A stretch of DNA of 64,000 nucleotides, taken from assembly GCF_030766935.1 (NCBI RefSeq), contig NZ_JASERL010000015.1, positions 62,001 to 126,000 of the forward strand, written 5' to 3'. This document shows, one piece after another, positions 23,965-31,741 of this stretch. Made by a program: the position numbers and the translations under genes. This DNA is from Streptomyces sp. KL109B (GTDB lineage Bacteria > Actinomycetota > Actinomycetes > Streptomycetales > Streptomycetaceae). The stretch's first letter is position 1; each line of letters starts with the position of its first letter. Under the pieces are notes generated by a model. It made no database searches. It was not told where the DNA came from and was given only the letters and a program-made list of their open reading frames with translations.

Positions 23965-26132
23965 ACGATGCCGGTGAGTCGGGCGTCGTCCGACGTCCGC
24001 TCACGCACCGCCGTGGCGGGCGTCGGGGTCACCTCGCGGACCGTCACCGCCAGGCTGTTGTCTGCGGTGAAGTAGGGGCGCATCCGGACCTGTTGGCCTC
24101 CGGGACGGGTGTGGAAGGCCGGGGGCACGGCGTCGGTTCCCTTGCGCATCGGCACGTCTCCGCCGATGCGGCCGACCGGGATCCGGGTCCCGCCGTCGAC
24201 CAGGTGCACGTCCCAGAATTCGCGGTCGTCGCCGCGTGCCGTGCTGTGCTCGGCGAAGTCGGCGTGCGGCAGCGAGAACCACACCTGGCCGTCGGAGACC
24301 ACGACCTCCGCCGACTCGAAGGAGGTCCGCGTGCCGCGCAGTGACGCCACCACCACGGTGTCGTCCCCGAGCGGCCGTCCGAAGATCGTGCCCTGCACGA
24401 TGGTGGCGGGTTCACCGGTGTCCACGGTGCCGATCTCCAGGTGTGCGGGGCGGGCCCAGGCGCGTACGGCGAGGTGTCCGTTGGAGGTGGCGTAGGGGAT
24501 CCGGGAGATGACCTGACCCTCCGTCACATCCGGTGCGCGGCCGACGAGTTCGGCGGTCTCGACGGTCAGGGCGCGCACCCGGCGGCGTACGCCGGTCGCC
24601 GTCTGCTCGACGTACGAGTGCCACTCGCCCTCGTCCAGCGCGAGGTCCCGGCCCACGCGGGCGCGCAGGGCCTCCGGTTCCCGGTGCAGCGGCAGGCGGA
24701 GTTCGTCCTCGCCCCGGCGCAGGACGAGTACCGCGTGGTGGGTGGGCACCCCGGTGACACGTACCTCGATGTCACCGCCCGGCGCGGCCGTCGCGCGGGC
24801 CACCGGGTGGAAGCCGGGGACGCGGGTGAGGCGTTGGGCGCGCTTCGGCATCAGGGCGCGGACGGCGGGGGCGAGGACGGGGGTGCGCAGGGAGGCGCGG
24901 AGCACGGGGCGGGCGACGGTACCGGCGTGCCTGCGCACCCGGCCGGACATGGGTCGCCGCGCCGCCGGGGCCGGCACGAGGACTCCGGGTCCCCGCAGCT
25001 CCGCCACCAGCGCCAGGAATCGCTCGGCCGCCGTCCGCGGTGTGAACGTCAGCGCCTTCGCGCGCGCCGCCTCCGCCATCGCGTGGCGCCGCTCGTCGTC
25101 CTCGATGAGGTCGAGCAGCGCGGCGGCGAACTCCTCGGGATCGCCTGGCTGGACGAGGTAGCCGTCCTGTCCGTCGTCGAGGATCTCGCCGGGCCCGTAC
25201 GGGCAGTCGGTGGCGACGACGGGCAGGCCCGCGTGCATGGCCTCGACGAGGGTCATACCGAAGGACTCGGCGTTCGACGAGACCGCCGCGACGGCGCCCT
25301 TCGCCCACTCCGGTTCGATGGGTGCGACGGCTCCCATGAGGCGTACGTGGTCACTCAGCCCCGATGCCAGGATCTGCTCGCGGAGCTGCCCGGCGAGGCG
25401 GCCGCGGCCGTAGAGGCGCAGCGACCAGTCGGGGCGCTTGGCCACGACGTGTCCGAAGGCCTCGATGAGGAGGGCGTAGTTCTTCACGGGTATGAGCCGG
25501 CCCGCCGCCACGACCACCTTGGTGCGTCCGGTCGACGCGGCGACATCCGGTACGGGGACGCCGTTGGGTACGCAGCGGATCTCGGTGCCGATTCCGGGCA
25601 GGGCCTCGCGGTAGCTCTCGGCGTCGGCGTAGGAGGCGGTGGTGAACGCGTCGAGGGCGGCGATCGCCCGGTCCTGGGCGGCCTCGATGGCCGGTTTCTG
25701 CAGGGCGCGGGTCAGGTGTTCCTGTCCGATGCGCAGGGCGCGGCGGGGGCCGTGTTCGGCGAGCAGCACATTGATGCCGGGTCGTGTTCCCACGATGACG
25801 TCGGCGTCGGTGCGCTCGAACCACTCGACGACGCGCTGATCGGTGCGGGTGCTGGCGAGCTTGTACGGGCCGTCGGCGCGGAGGTAGAGCCGCGAGGGGT
25901 TGGCGGCCGGGTCGTGCTCGGGGTCGAAGGCCGGGGAGTCGGGCCGCGCGTCCACGAGCGGCAGCATCCTCACTCCGGGTGGCGGCTTCAACGCGGGGTG
26001 TTCCCTGGAGCGCACGAGCGACACGATCTCCACTTCGTGGCCCGCCTCGGCGAGTGCGCCCGCGAGGTTCATGGTGGAGCGGATGGTGCCGCCTATTCCA
26101 TAGGCGTTGAAGACAATAAAACCGAACTTCAT
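23961..26132 (-). CDS. Family 4 glycosyltransferase with beta-rich C-terminal extension
   Basis: 723 aa. Residues 1-390 are a GT-B glycosyltransferase: NAYGIGGTIRSTMNLAGALAEAGHEVE at the N terminus, VVVAAGRLIPVKNYALLIEAF in the donor domain, and the retaining-enzyme motif SSNAESFGMTLVEAMHAGLPVVAT. The remaining 330 residues are predicted beta-rich repeats of unknown role; similar tails accompany transferases that build teichoic-acid-like or cell-wall glycopolymers in actinobacteria. Acceptor and donor are unknown. It is convergent with aceE, and the two stop codons share one CTAG. Confidence 0.85.
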   Translation of the reverse strand: MKFGFIVFNAYGIGGTIRSTMNLAGALAEAGHEVEIVSLVRSREHPALKPPPGVRMLPLVDARPDSPAFDPEHDPAANPSRLYLRADGPYKLASTRTDQRVVEWFERTDADVIVGTRPGINVLLAEHGPRRALRIGQEHLTRALQKPAIEAAQDRAIAALDAFTTASYADAESYREALPGIGTEIRCVPNGVPVPDVAASTGRTKVVVAAGRLIPVKNYALLIEAFGHVVAKRPDWSLRLYGRGRLAGQLREQILASGLSDHVRLMGAVAPIEPEWAKGAVAAVSSNAESFGMTLVEAMHAGLPVVATDCPYGPGEILDDGQDGYLVQPGDPEEFAAALLDLIEDDERRHAMAEAARAKALTFTPRTAAERFLALVAELRGPGVLVPAPAARRPMSGRVRRHAGTVARPVLRASLRTPVLAPAVRALMPKRAQRLTRVPGFHPVARATAAPGGDIEVRVTGVPTHHAVLVLRRGEDELRLPLHREPEALRARVGRDLALDEGEWHSYVEQTATGVRRRVRALTVETAELVGRAPDVTEGQVISRIPYATSNGHLAVRAWARPAHLEIGTVDTGEPATIVQGTIFGRPLGDDTVVVASLRGTRTSFESAEVVVSDGQVWFSLPHADFAEHSTARGDDREFWDVHLVDGGTRIPVGRIGGDVPMRKGTDAVPPAFHTRPGGQQVRMRPYFTADNSLAVTVREVTPTPATAVRERTSDDARLTGIV

Positions 26133-26454
26133 GCGTGGAGCGCCCGTTCTGTGGTGCTGAGCGTGACGCGCGGGGTTGCCGTCGCCCGTCCAATTACATG
26201 CGGATATGCGGACATTCGCGACTTTTGAGTCTCACTCACGCCAACACCCCGACGGGACCGGGGTGTTGGGTAACGACGGTGCGGGGTTCACCAGTTACAC
26301 ACCGCGCGCACCCGACTACGTACGGGTGGTGTCACGTCGTCGAACCGTGCGGCGACGACGGGCGCGAGGAGCCCGAGCGCCGCGACGGCCGCGCCCACAT
26401 GCGGCGGCGCCGCACCGGACAAGGCCGTACCCGCGCCACGGCCCCTTCCGGTTG
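26133..26454. other. Non-coding divergent gap with a perfect hairpin
   Basis: This 322-nt stretch separates the glycosyltransferase start from the ArsR promoter region. It holds a hairpin at 26241-26269 and arginine-rich open frames without coding character. I see no RNA gene or recognisable riboswitch. Confidence 0.5.
26241..26269. repeat. Perfect 11-bp-arm hairpin in a divergent intergenic region
   Basis: Arms CCAACACCCCG and CGGGGTGTTGG around a 7-nt loop (ACGGGAC). The flanking genes diverge, so it is not a terminator for either. It could be an operator, an attenuator in the glycosyltransferase leader, or the 3' end of an unannotated small RNA. Confidence 0.7.
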
Positions 26455-26481
26455 ATAGGCAAGCGAACACTTGCCTATGCT
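26452..26481 (+). promoter_or_regulatory. ArsR promoter with overlapping operator
   Basis: TTGATA (26452-26457) and TATGCT (26476-26481), 18 nt apart, predict a start at or near GTG 26488. A perfect inverted repeat, ATAGGCAAG and CTTGCCTAT around CGAACA (26455-26478), covers spacer and -10, the classic position for ArsR autorepression. Confidence 0.65.
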
Positions 26482-26487
26482 GGCGTC

Positions 26488-26796
26488 GTGGCCGATGACC
26501 TTTTCAAAGCCTTGGCCGACCCCACCCGCCGTACGATCCTCGACGAGCTGACGCTCAAGCCGGGGCAGACCCTCTTCGAGATCTGCTCCCGGCTGACCAT
26601 GAAGCACCGGCTGAACCTGTCCCGGCAGGCCGTCTCCCAGCACCTCGCCGTGCTGGAGACGGCCGGGCTCGTCGAGACCAGGCGGGAGGGCCGCTACAAG
26701 TTCCACGACCTGAACACCGCCCCCCTTCGAGAGATATCGGAGCGGTGGCTCACCCCAGAAGACCCCAGGCCGGACCCGGAAGAGAGCACCCCATGA
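26488..26796 (+). CDS. ArsR-family repressor
   Basis: 102 aa winged helix, DDLFKALADPTRRTILDELTL followed by the recognition helix NLSRQAVSQHLAVLETAGLV and the wing TRREGRYKFHDL. This is the metal-independent subgroup (no CxC metal site) commonly paired with VOC or SRPBCC proteins. The predicted transcript starts at or next to the GTG, so translation is probably leaderless. Its stop overlaps the VOC gene (ATGA), implying that it regulates its own two-gene operon. Confidence 0.92.
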   Translation: MADDLFKALADPTRRTILDELTLKPGQTLFEICSRLTMKHRLNLSRQAVSQHLAVLETAGLVETRREGRYKFHDLNTAPLREISERWLTPEDPRPDPEESTP

Positions 26797-27185
26797 AGAT
26801 CCACATGACCAGCGTCTTCGTCGACGACCAGGCCAAGGCCGCGCAGTTCTACACCGAGATCCTCGGCTTCAAGAAGAAGCACGACGAGGACCTGGGCGGG
26901 GGCGCCCGCTGGCTGACCGTCGTGTCGTCCGAGGAGCCCGGCGGCACCGAACTCCTCCTGGAGCCCTCGGGCCACCCGGCGGTCAAGCCCTACCGGGACG
27001 CGCTGATCGCGGACGGCATCCCGCTCGCCCAGTTCGCCGTCGACGACGTGCACGCCGAGTACGAGCGGCTGACCGCGCTCGGAGTCCGGTTCACGCAGGA
27101 GCCGCTGGAGATGGGCCCGGTCACGACCGCCGTGCTCGACGACACCTGCGGCAACCTGATCCAGATCGCGACCGAACCCAAGTAG
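26793..27185 (+). CDS. VOC (glyoxalase/bleomycin-resistance fold) protein
   Basis: 130 aa single VOC chain: KIHMTSVFVDDQAKAAQFYTEILGF at the start and TTAVLDDTCGNLIQIA at the end, giving potential metal ligands His3 and the C-terminal Gln/Glu region. Such proteins, in a two-gene unit with an ArsR repressor, are usually detoxification or small-molecule binding enzymes; none can be named. ATGA overlap with the repressor gene means tight coupling. Confidence 0.87.
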   Translation: MKIHMTSVFVDDQAKAAQFYTEILGFKKKHDEDLGGGARWLTVVSSEEPGGTELLLEPSGHPAVKPYRDALIADGIPLAQFAVDDVHAEYERLTALGVRFTQEPLEMGPVTTAVLDDTCGNLIQIATEPK

Positions 27186-27194
27186 GCCCGGCCC

Positions 27195-27220
27195 GCCGGT
27201 GGCGGTCAGCCGCTGCCGGC
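27195..27220. terminator. Bidirectional hairpin between VOC and SulP genes
   Basis: GCCGGTGGCGG and CCGCTGCCGGC pair 9 of 11 positions around TCAG. It lies between convergent genes and overlaps the SulP stop codon. Confidence 0.45.
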
Positions 27221-28708
27221 CAGCTCCCCGCTCAGCTTTCCGTGCAGGGCCGCGCTGTCCGGGTTGAGGCCGACGAACTCGACGCTCTTGCCGCGCTCCG
27301 CGTACTTGGTCTCGATGGCGTCGAGCGCCGCCACCGACGAGGCGTCCCACACATGGGTCGCGGAGAGGTCGACGACGACCTTCTCGGGGTCACCGGCGTA
27401 GTCGAACCGCGTCACGAGGTCGTTGGAGGACGCGAAGAACAGCTCTCCGGTGACCGAGTAGACGACCTGGCCGCCGTCCGGGTCGGTGACCGAGGTGACG
27501 TCCGCGACGTGGGCCACCCGCCGCGCGAAGATCACCATCGCGGCGATCGAGCCGACGACGACACCGATGGCGAGATTGCTGGTGGCGACCACGACGATCA
27601 CGGTCAGCACCATGACGACGATCTCGCCCGCCGGCATCCGCTTCAGTGTCTTCGGCGCGACGGAGTGCCAGTCGAAGGTCGCGAAGCACACCATCACCAT
27701 CACGGCGACCAGCGCGCCCATCGGGATCTCGGAGACGATCGGCCCGAACACCACGCACAGCACCATCAGGAAGACACCCGCGAGGAACGTGGACAGCCGC
27801 GTCCTGGCGCCCGACACCTTTACGTTGATCATCGTCTGCCCGATCATGGCGCAGCCGCCCATGCCGCCGAAGAAGCCGGTGACGATGTTGGCGATGCCCT
27901 GGCCGATGGACTCGCGGGTCTTGGACGACCGGGAGTCGGTGATCTCGTCGACGAGCTTGGCCGTCATCAGGGACTCCATGAGACCCACCAGCGCCATGGC
28001 CAGCGCGTACGGCGCGATGATCTTCAACGTGTCGAAGGTGAACGGCACGTCCGGCAGCCCCGGCACGGGAAGCGAGGACGGCAGCGCCCCCTTGTCCCCC
28101 ACCGTCGGCACCGCGATCCCGGCGGCGACGGTGACGACGGTCAGGATCACGATCGACACGAGCGGCGCCGGGACGGCCTTGGTGACCTTCGGGAAGAACA
28201 CCATCAGCGCGAGCCCGCCGACGATCAGCGGGTACACCGCCCACGGCACGTCCGTCATCTCCGGCACCTGGGCCATGAAGATCATGATGGCGAGGGCGTT
28301 GACGAAGCCGACCATGACGCTGCGTGGCACGAACCGCATCAGCTTCGCGACGCCGAGTGCCCCGAGGACGATCTGGAAGACACCGGCCAGAATCACGGCG
28401 GCGACCAGATACCCGAACCCGTGCTCCCGGTTGAGCGGCGCGATCACCAGCGCGACCGCGCCCGTGGCGGCCGAGATCATGGCCCGCCGCCCGCCCACGA
28501 TCGAGATGGTCACGGCCATGGTGAACGCGGCGAAGAGACCGATCTCGGGGTCGACGCCCGCGATGACCGAGAACGAGATCGCCTCGGGGATCAGCGCGAG
28601 CCCCACCACGAGCCCGCCCAGGATCTCGGTGCGCCACACCTTCGGGTCGGACCACCAGTCGGGGCGGCGCAGTCCGCGCAGCCGGGCGGTCGGGGAGGAG
28701 GGGGACAT
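27206..28708 (-). CDS. SulP-family inorganic anion transporter
   Basis: 500 aa: about 12-14 membrane segments (EILGGLVVGLALIPEAISFSVIAGVDPEIGLFAAF is the SulP signature) followed by a C-terminal STAS domain (EKVVVDLSATHVWDASSVAALDAIETKY). SLC26/SulP carriers move sulfate, bicarbonate or other anions with Na+ or H+. Close actinobacterial relatives are labelled sulfate permeases but several SulP proteins are bicarbonate importers, so the anion is open. I use ATG 28708; an upstream in-frame TTG at 28720 lacks a clear ribosome site. Divergent from a MerR gene. Confidence 0.9.
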   Translation of the reverse strand: MSPSSPTARLRGLRRPDWWSDPKVWRTEILGGLVVGLALIPEAISFSVIAGVDPEIGLFAAFTMAVTISIVGGRRAMISAATGAVALVIAPLNREHGFGYLVAAVILAGVFQIVLGALGVAKLMRFVPRSVMVGFVNALAIMIFMAQVPEMTDVPWAVYPLIVGGLALMVFFPKVTKAVPAPLVSIVILTVVTVAAGIAVPTVGDKGALPSSLPVPGLPDVPFTFDTLKIIAPYALAMALVGLMESLMTAKLVDEITDSRSSKTRESIGQGIANIVTGFFGGMGGCAMIGQTMINVKVSGARTRLSTFLAGVFLMVLCVVFGPIVSEIPMGALVAVMVMVCFATFDWHSVAPKTLKRMPAGEIVVMVLTVIVVVATSNLAIGVVVGSIAAMVIFARRVAHVADVTSVTDPDGGQVVYSVTGELFFASSNDLVTRFDYAGDPEKVVVDLSATHVWDASSVAALDAIETKYAERGKSVEFVGLNPDSAALHGKLSGELAGSG

Positions 28709-28789
28709 CGCACTGGGCAAGGAAACGTAACCTGTCGTGGTCGGGCACGGAAAAGGGCGGCACGCGGCCGCCCCGAACGAAGAGCAACC

Positions 28790-28809
28790 CTACCCTAACG
28801 TAAGGGTAG
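28790..28809. promoter_or_regulatory. MerR-type operator dyad
   Basis: CTACCCT and AGGGTAG flank AACGTA, giving a near-perfect 20-bp dyad. TAGAGA (28807-28812) overlaps its right edge as a -10 box and puts the transcript start at GTG 28819. The dyad in the promoter spacer is the arrangement MerR proteins act on. Confidence 0.6.
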
Positions 28810-28818
28810 AGATCGGTA

Positions 28819-29235
28819 GTGGTGGGCGTGAGCAGCGAGCAGCACATGCAGATCGGCGAGGTCGCGAACCGGACCGAGCTGTCGTTGCGCACCATCCGGC
28901 ACTACGAGGAGACGGGCCTCGTCATCCCGTCCGCCCGCTCGCAGGGCGGCTTCCGCCTCTACACCGAGAACGACGTGGCCCGCCTCATGGTGATCCGCCG
29001 CATGAAGCCCCTCGGCTTCACCCTCGACCAGATGCGCGACCTCCTCGACGCCACCGACCGCCTCGACGCAACCCCGCCTCCCGAGGGCGCCGAACGCGAG
29101 CAACTCCTCGACCGCGTACGCCACTTCGAGCAGGCGGCCGCCGACCGCGTCGCGGATCTGCGTAAACAGCTGGGTCGGGCGGAGGAGTTCGCGGGGACGC
29201 TGCGGGAGCGCCTGAAGGGGGCGGGGGCGCCGTAA
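28819..29235 (+). CDS. MerR-family regulator
   Basis: 138 aa. N-terminal MerR helix-turn-helix MQIGEVANRTELSLRTIRHYEETGLVIPSARSQGGFRLYTENDVARL, then a long coiled-coil dimer helix and a short tail with no cysteines, so a metal sensor is unlikely. The start is chosen from the promoter geometry (leaderless GTG); GTG 28828 and ATG 28846 are alternatives. The gene is divergent from SulP, and the dyad between them may control both. Confidence 0.9.
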   Translation: MVGVSSEQHMQIGEVANRTELSLRTIRHYEETGLVIPSARSQGGFRLYTENDVARLMVIRRMKPLGFTLDQMRDLLDATDRLDATPPPEGAEREQLLDRVRHFEQAAADRVADLRKQLGRAEEFAGTLRERLKGAGAP

Positions 29236-29306
29236 CTCGGGGCGCCGTAATCCGGTGGCGGCGTAATCCGGTACCGGAGCGGTCCGGCCCGTGCCAGGAT
29301 CCCGCC

Positions 29307-29849
29307 ATGACCACGCCAGCGCCCGCACCCGCGACCACACCCGCGCCCCGTACCGACATGCCCTCGTCCTGGGACGAGCGCACGATGCTGACGACGTTCC
29401 TCGACTACGCGCGCGCCACGGCCGTCGCCAAGTGCGCGGGCCTCGCGCCGGAACACGGGGGAGCGGCGCCGCTCCCGGGTTCGCCGCTCATGACGCTGGG
29501 CGGCCTCATCAGCCACCTCCGGTGGGTGGAGTACCACTGGTTCCAGGTGATCTTCTTCGGCGAGGAGGACACCGAGGGCCCGTGGACGGACGAGGACCCG
29601 GACCGCGAGATGCGGATCGGCGCGCAGACGCCGGTACCGCAACTCGTCGCCGAGTACGAGGAGCAGAGCGCCCGGTACCGCCGGCTCGTCGCCGAAACCG
29701 AGCTGTCGGCGACGGCGAAGCGCCCGGTCAGGGACGGTACGTACGTGACCCTCGGCTGGATCCTGATGCACCTCGTCGAGGAGACGTCCCGGCACAACGG
29801 GCACATCGACGTCCTGCGGGAGATGGCAGACGGGACGGTGGGCGACTGA
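29307..29849 (+). CDS. DinB/DUF664-family protein
   Basis: 180 aa four-helix-bundle protein of the DinB_2 superfamily. The metal-site histidines are visible at HLRWVEYHWF and in EETSRHNGHID, the usual three-His pattern. Some members are mycothiol- or bacillithiol-dependent transferases, and this branch (with VIFFGEEDTEGPW) is common in Streptomyces but unassigned. It begins with a Pro/Ala/Thr-rich stretch. Monocistronic between the MerR gene and a convergent GntR gene. Confidence 0.85.
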   Translation: MTTPAPAPATTPAPRTDMPSSWDERTMLTTFLDYARATAVAKCAGLAPEHGGAAPLPGSPLMTLGGLISHLRWVEYHWFQVIFFGEEDTEGPWTDEDPDREMRIGAQTPVPQLVAEYEEQSARYRRLVAETELSATAKRPVRDGTYVTLGWILMHLVEETSRHNGHIDVLREMADGTVGD

Positions 29850-29874
29850 ACGGTCGTTGGACCAGGTGTCGGAG

Positions 29875-30537
29875 TCAGTCCTTGAACCGGTCGTCGTCCA
29901 TGCCCGCCATGAGCGCCTGGTGGCTGCGGCGCACGTGCTCGCGCATGACGCGTTCCGCGCCGTCGCCGTCCTTGGCGAGGATGAGGTCGAGTACGCGGTG
30001 GTGCTCGTGGTCGGACTCGCTGAGGCGGCCGGGCTGGGCGAGGGAGGTGCGCACCAGGCGGGCGTAGGCGAGCTGGTTCATCAGGGTGCGGTAGTGGGCC
30101 TCCAGCTTGGAGTTGTCGGCCCCGACGATGATCAGCTCGTGGAAGTCGTGCACCAGCTTCTCGTACTTGTCCGAGTCGCCGGCCCGCACCGCCTCGTCGG
30201 CCTCGCGCATGGTGGTGGCGAGGCGTTCCACCTCGGGGACGTTGCCTCGGAAGGCGAGGAGGCGGGCCGCCGCGCCTTCGAGGAGTTCCTTCATCTGGAA
30301 GAGTTCGGTGATCTCGCGGCGCGAGGGCACGGCGACGAACGTGCCGACCCGTGGCCGCACCTCGACCAGGCCCTCGATCTGGAGCTGCTTGAGGGCCTCG
30401 CGGATCGGGGTGCGGCTGACGCCGAAGGTCTGCGACAGCGTCATCTCGGAGAGGCTGGAGCGCGGCGGCAGCTCCCCACTGATGATCATCCGGCGCAGCT
30501 CTTCGGCGACCTTCGCCTGCATGCTGGTCTCTTGCAT
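29875..30537 (-). CDS. GntR-family (FCD) regulator of the flavin-monooxygenase cluster
   Basis: 220 aa. Winged helix: VAEELRRMIISGELPPRSSLSEMTLSQTFGVSRTPIREALKQLQIEGLVEVRPRVGTFV. FCD domain with the metal-ligand pattern HDFHELI, then DHEHHRVLDLI and MREHVRRSH. It lies at the end of the minus-strand operon. The element TGCCATGCAAG occurs on both sides of its start (30531 inverted, 30597) and again in the promoter region of the divergent operon (35341), which marks it as the likely regulator of the whole cluster. ATG 30537 lies within the first of these elements. Confidence 0.9.
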   Translation of the reverse strand: MQETSMQAKVAEELRRMIISGELPPRSSLSEMTLSQTFGVSRTPIREALKQLQIEGLVEVRPRVGTFVAVPSRREITELFQMKELLEGAAARLLAFRGNVPEVERLATTMREADEAVRAGDSDKYEKLVHDFHELIIVGADNSKLEAHYRTLMNQLAYARLVRTSLAQPGRLSESDHEHHRVLDLILAKDGDGAERVMREHVRRSHQALMAGMDDDRFKD

Positions 30538-30607
30538 GGCACGTGAACCTAGTCTGCTGGGTTGTGTAGCGTCAATTGACAGGGATACGCGGGACTGCCA
30601 TGCAAGC
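30531..30607. promoter_or_regulatory. Inverted pair of putative GntR sites
   Basis: CTTGCATGGCA (30531-30541) and its exact reverse complement TGCCATGCAAG (30597-30607) bracket the promoter region of the GntR gene. The same 11-mer occurs at 35341-35351. Confidence 0.6.
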
Positions 30608-30624
30608 GGCCGGGCCCGCACCGC

Positions 30625-31671
30625 TCACTGGAAGGCCGGGACGACCTCCTTGATGAACAGCTTCAGCGACTCCCGCTTCTCCTCGTGCGAGAGCGTGTTG
30701 TCGATCCAGAAGCTGTACTCGTCGATGCCCAACTCCTCGTAGCCGCGCAGCCGCTCGATGACCTCGGCGGGGGTGCCGATCATCGCGGTCCTGCGCAGGG
30801 CCTCGGGCGCGAACTCGGGGCGCTCGGCGAACTTGTCCTCGGGGCTGGGCTCCAGGAAGCCGTTGGCCGGGGTGTTCTTGTTGCCGAACCAGGCGTCGAA
30901 GGTCCGGTAGAACTTGTTGATGCCTTCGGCGGCCGGGCGCCAGCCCTCCGGGTCCTCGGGCGCGTGCACGTGGGTGTGGCGCAGCACCATGATGTCGGGG
31001 CGGCGCTCCACCTCGGGGTGGTTGGCCACGGCGGTGTCGAACTTCTCCTTGAGCGCGGCCACTTCCTCGTCGCCCTTCATGAGCGGGGTCACCATGACGT
31101 TGCAGCCGTTGGCGACGGCGAAGTCGTGCGAGGCGGGGTCGCGGGCGGCGATCCACATCGGCGGGGTGGGCTGCTGCACCGGCTTGGGCACACTCGTCGA
31201 GGTCGGGAACTGCCAGATCTCGCCGTCGTGCGCGTAGTCGCCCTGCCACAACGCCCTTACGGCGGGGACGAGTTCACGCAGGTGCTTGCCGCCGTCGCTG
31301 GCCTTCAGGCCGTCGGCGAGGCGGTCGAACTCGATCTGGTACGCGCCGCGGGCGAGGCCCACCTCCGCGCGCCCGTTGCTGATGACATCGAGGAGGGCCG
31401 TCTCCCCCGCCGCCCGGACCGGGTGCCAGAACGGGGCGATGATGGTTCCCGCGCCGAGCCGGATGGTGTCGGTCTTCGCCGCGAGGTGGGCGAGGATCGG
31501 CATGGGGCTCGGCGAGATCGTGTACTCCATGGCGTGGTGCTCGCCGACCCACACCGTGCTGAACCCGCCGGCCTCGGCCATCTGCGTCAACTCGGTGAGA
31601 TTCTCGAAGAGTTCACGGTGCGAGGCGGACTCGTCCCAGCGCTCCATGTGCACGAACAGCGAAAACCTCAT
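30625..31671 (-). CDS. LLM-class flavin-dependent monooxygenase
   Basis: 348 aa bacterial-luciferase-like TIM barrel: MRFSLFVHMERWDESASHREL at the start, VWVGEHHAMEYTISPSPMPILAHLAAKT, and RLGAGTIIAPFWHPVRAAGETALLD. These enzymes use reduced FMN supplied by a separate reductase to oxygenate substrates; RutA, which opens uracil, and several N-heterocycle oxygenases belong here. A flavin reductase domain is encoded in the divergent operon. AAGGAG precedes ATG 31671. It is the last enzyme gene of the minus-strand operon, 70 nt after the aldehyde dehydrogenase. Confidence 0.9.
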   Translation of the reverse strand: MRFSLFVHMERWDESASHRELFENLTELTQMAEAGGFSTVWVGEHHAMEYTISPSPMPILAHLAAKTDTIRLGAGTIIAPFWHPVRAAGETALLDVISNGRAEVGLARGAYQIEFDRLADGLKASDGGKHLRELVPAVRALWQGDYAHDGEIWQFPTSTSVPKPVQQPTPPMWIAARDPASHDFAVANGCNVMVTPLMKGDEEVAALKEKFDTAVANHPEVERRPDIMVLRHTHVHAPEDPEGWRPAAEGINKFYRTFDAWFGNKNTPANGFLEPSPEDKFAERPEFAPEALRRTAMIGTPAEVIERLRGYEELGIDEYSFWIDNTLSHEEKRESLKLFIKEVVPAFQ

Positions 31672-31741
31672 GACAACTCCTTCTCTACGGTGGGTGAGGA
31701 CGGGTGCGGGAGCAGTGCCTGTCGGGGTGGGGGCACGGCCC

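Noticed and set aside
26176..26487. N-terminal extension of the ArsR gene by about 104 codons
   Set aside because: The extension is arginine-rich without domain similarity and contains the repressor's own promoter and operator. The ArsR fold starts at GTG 26488.
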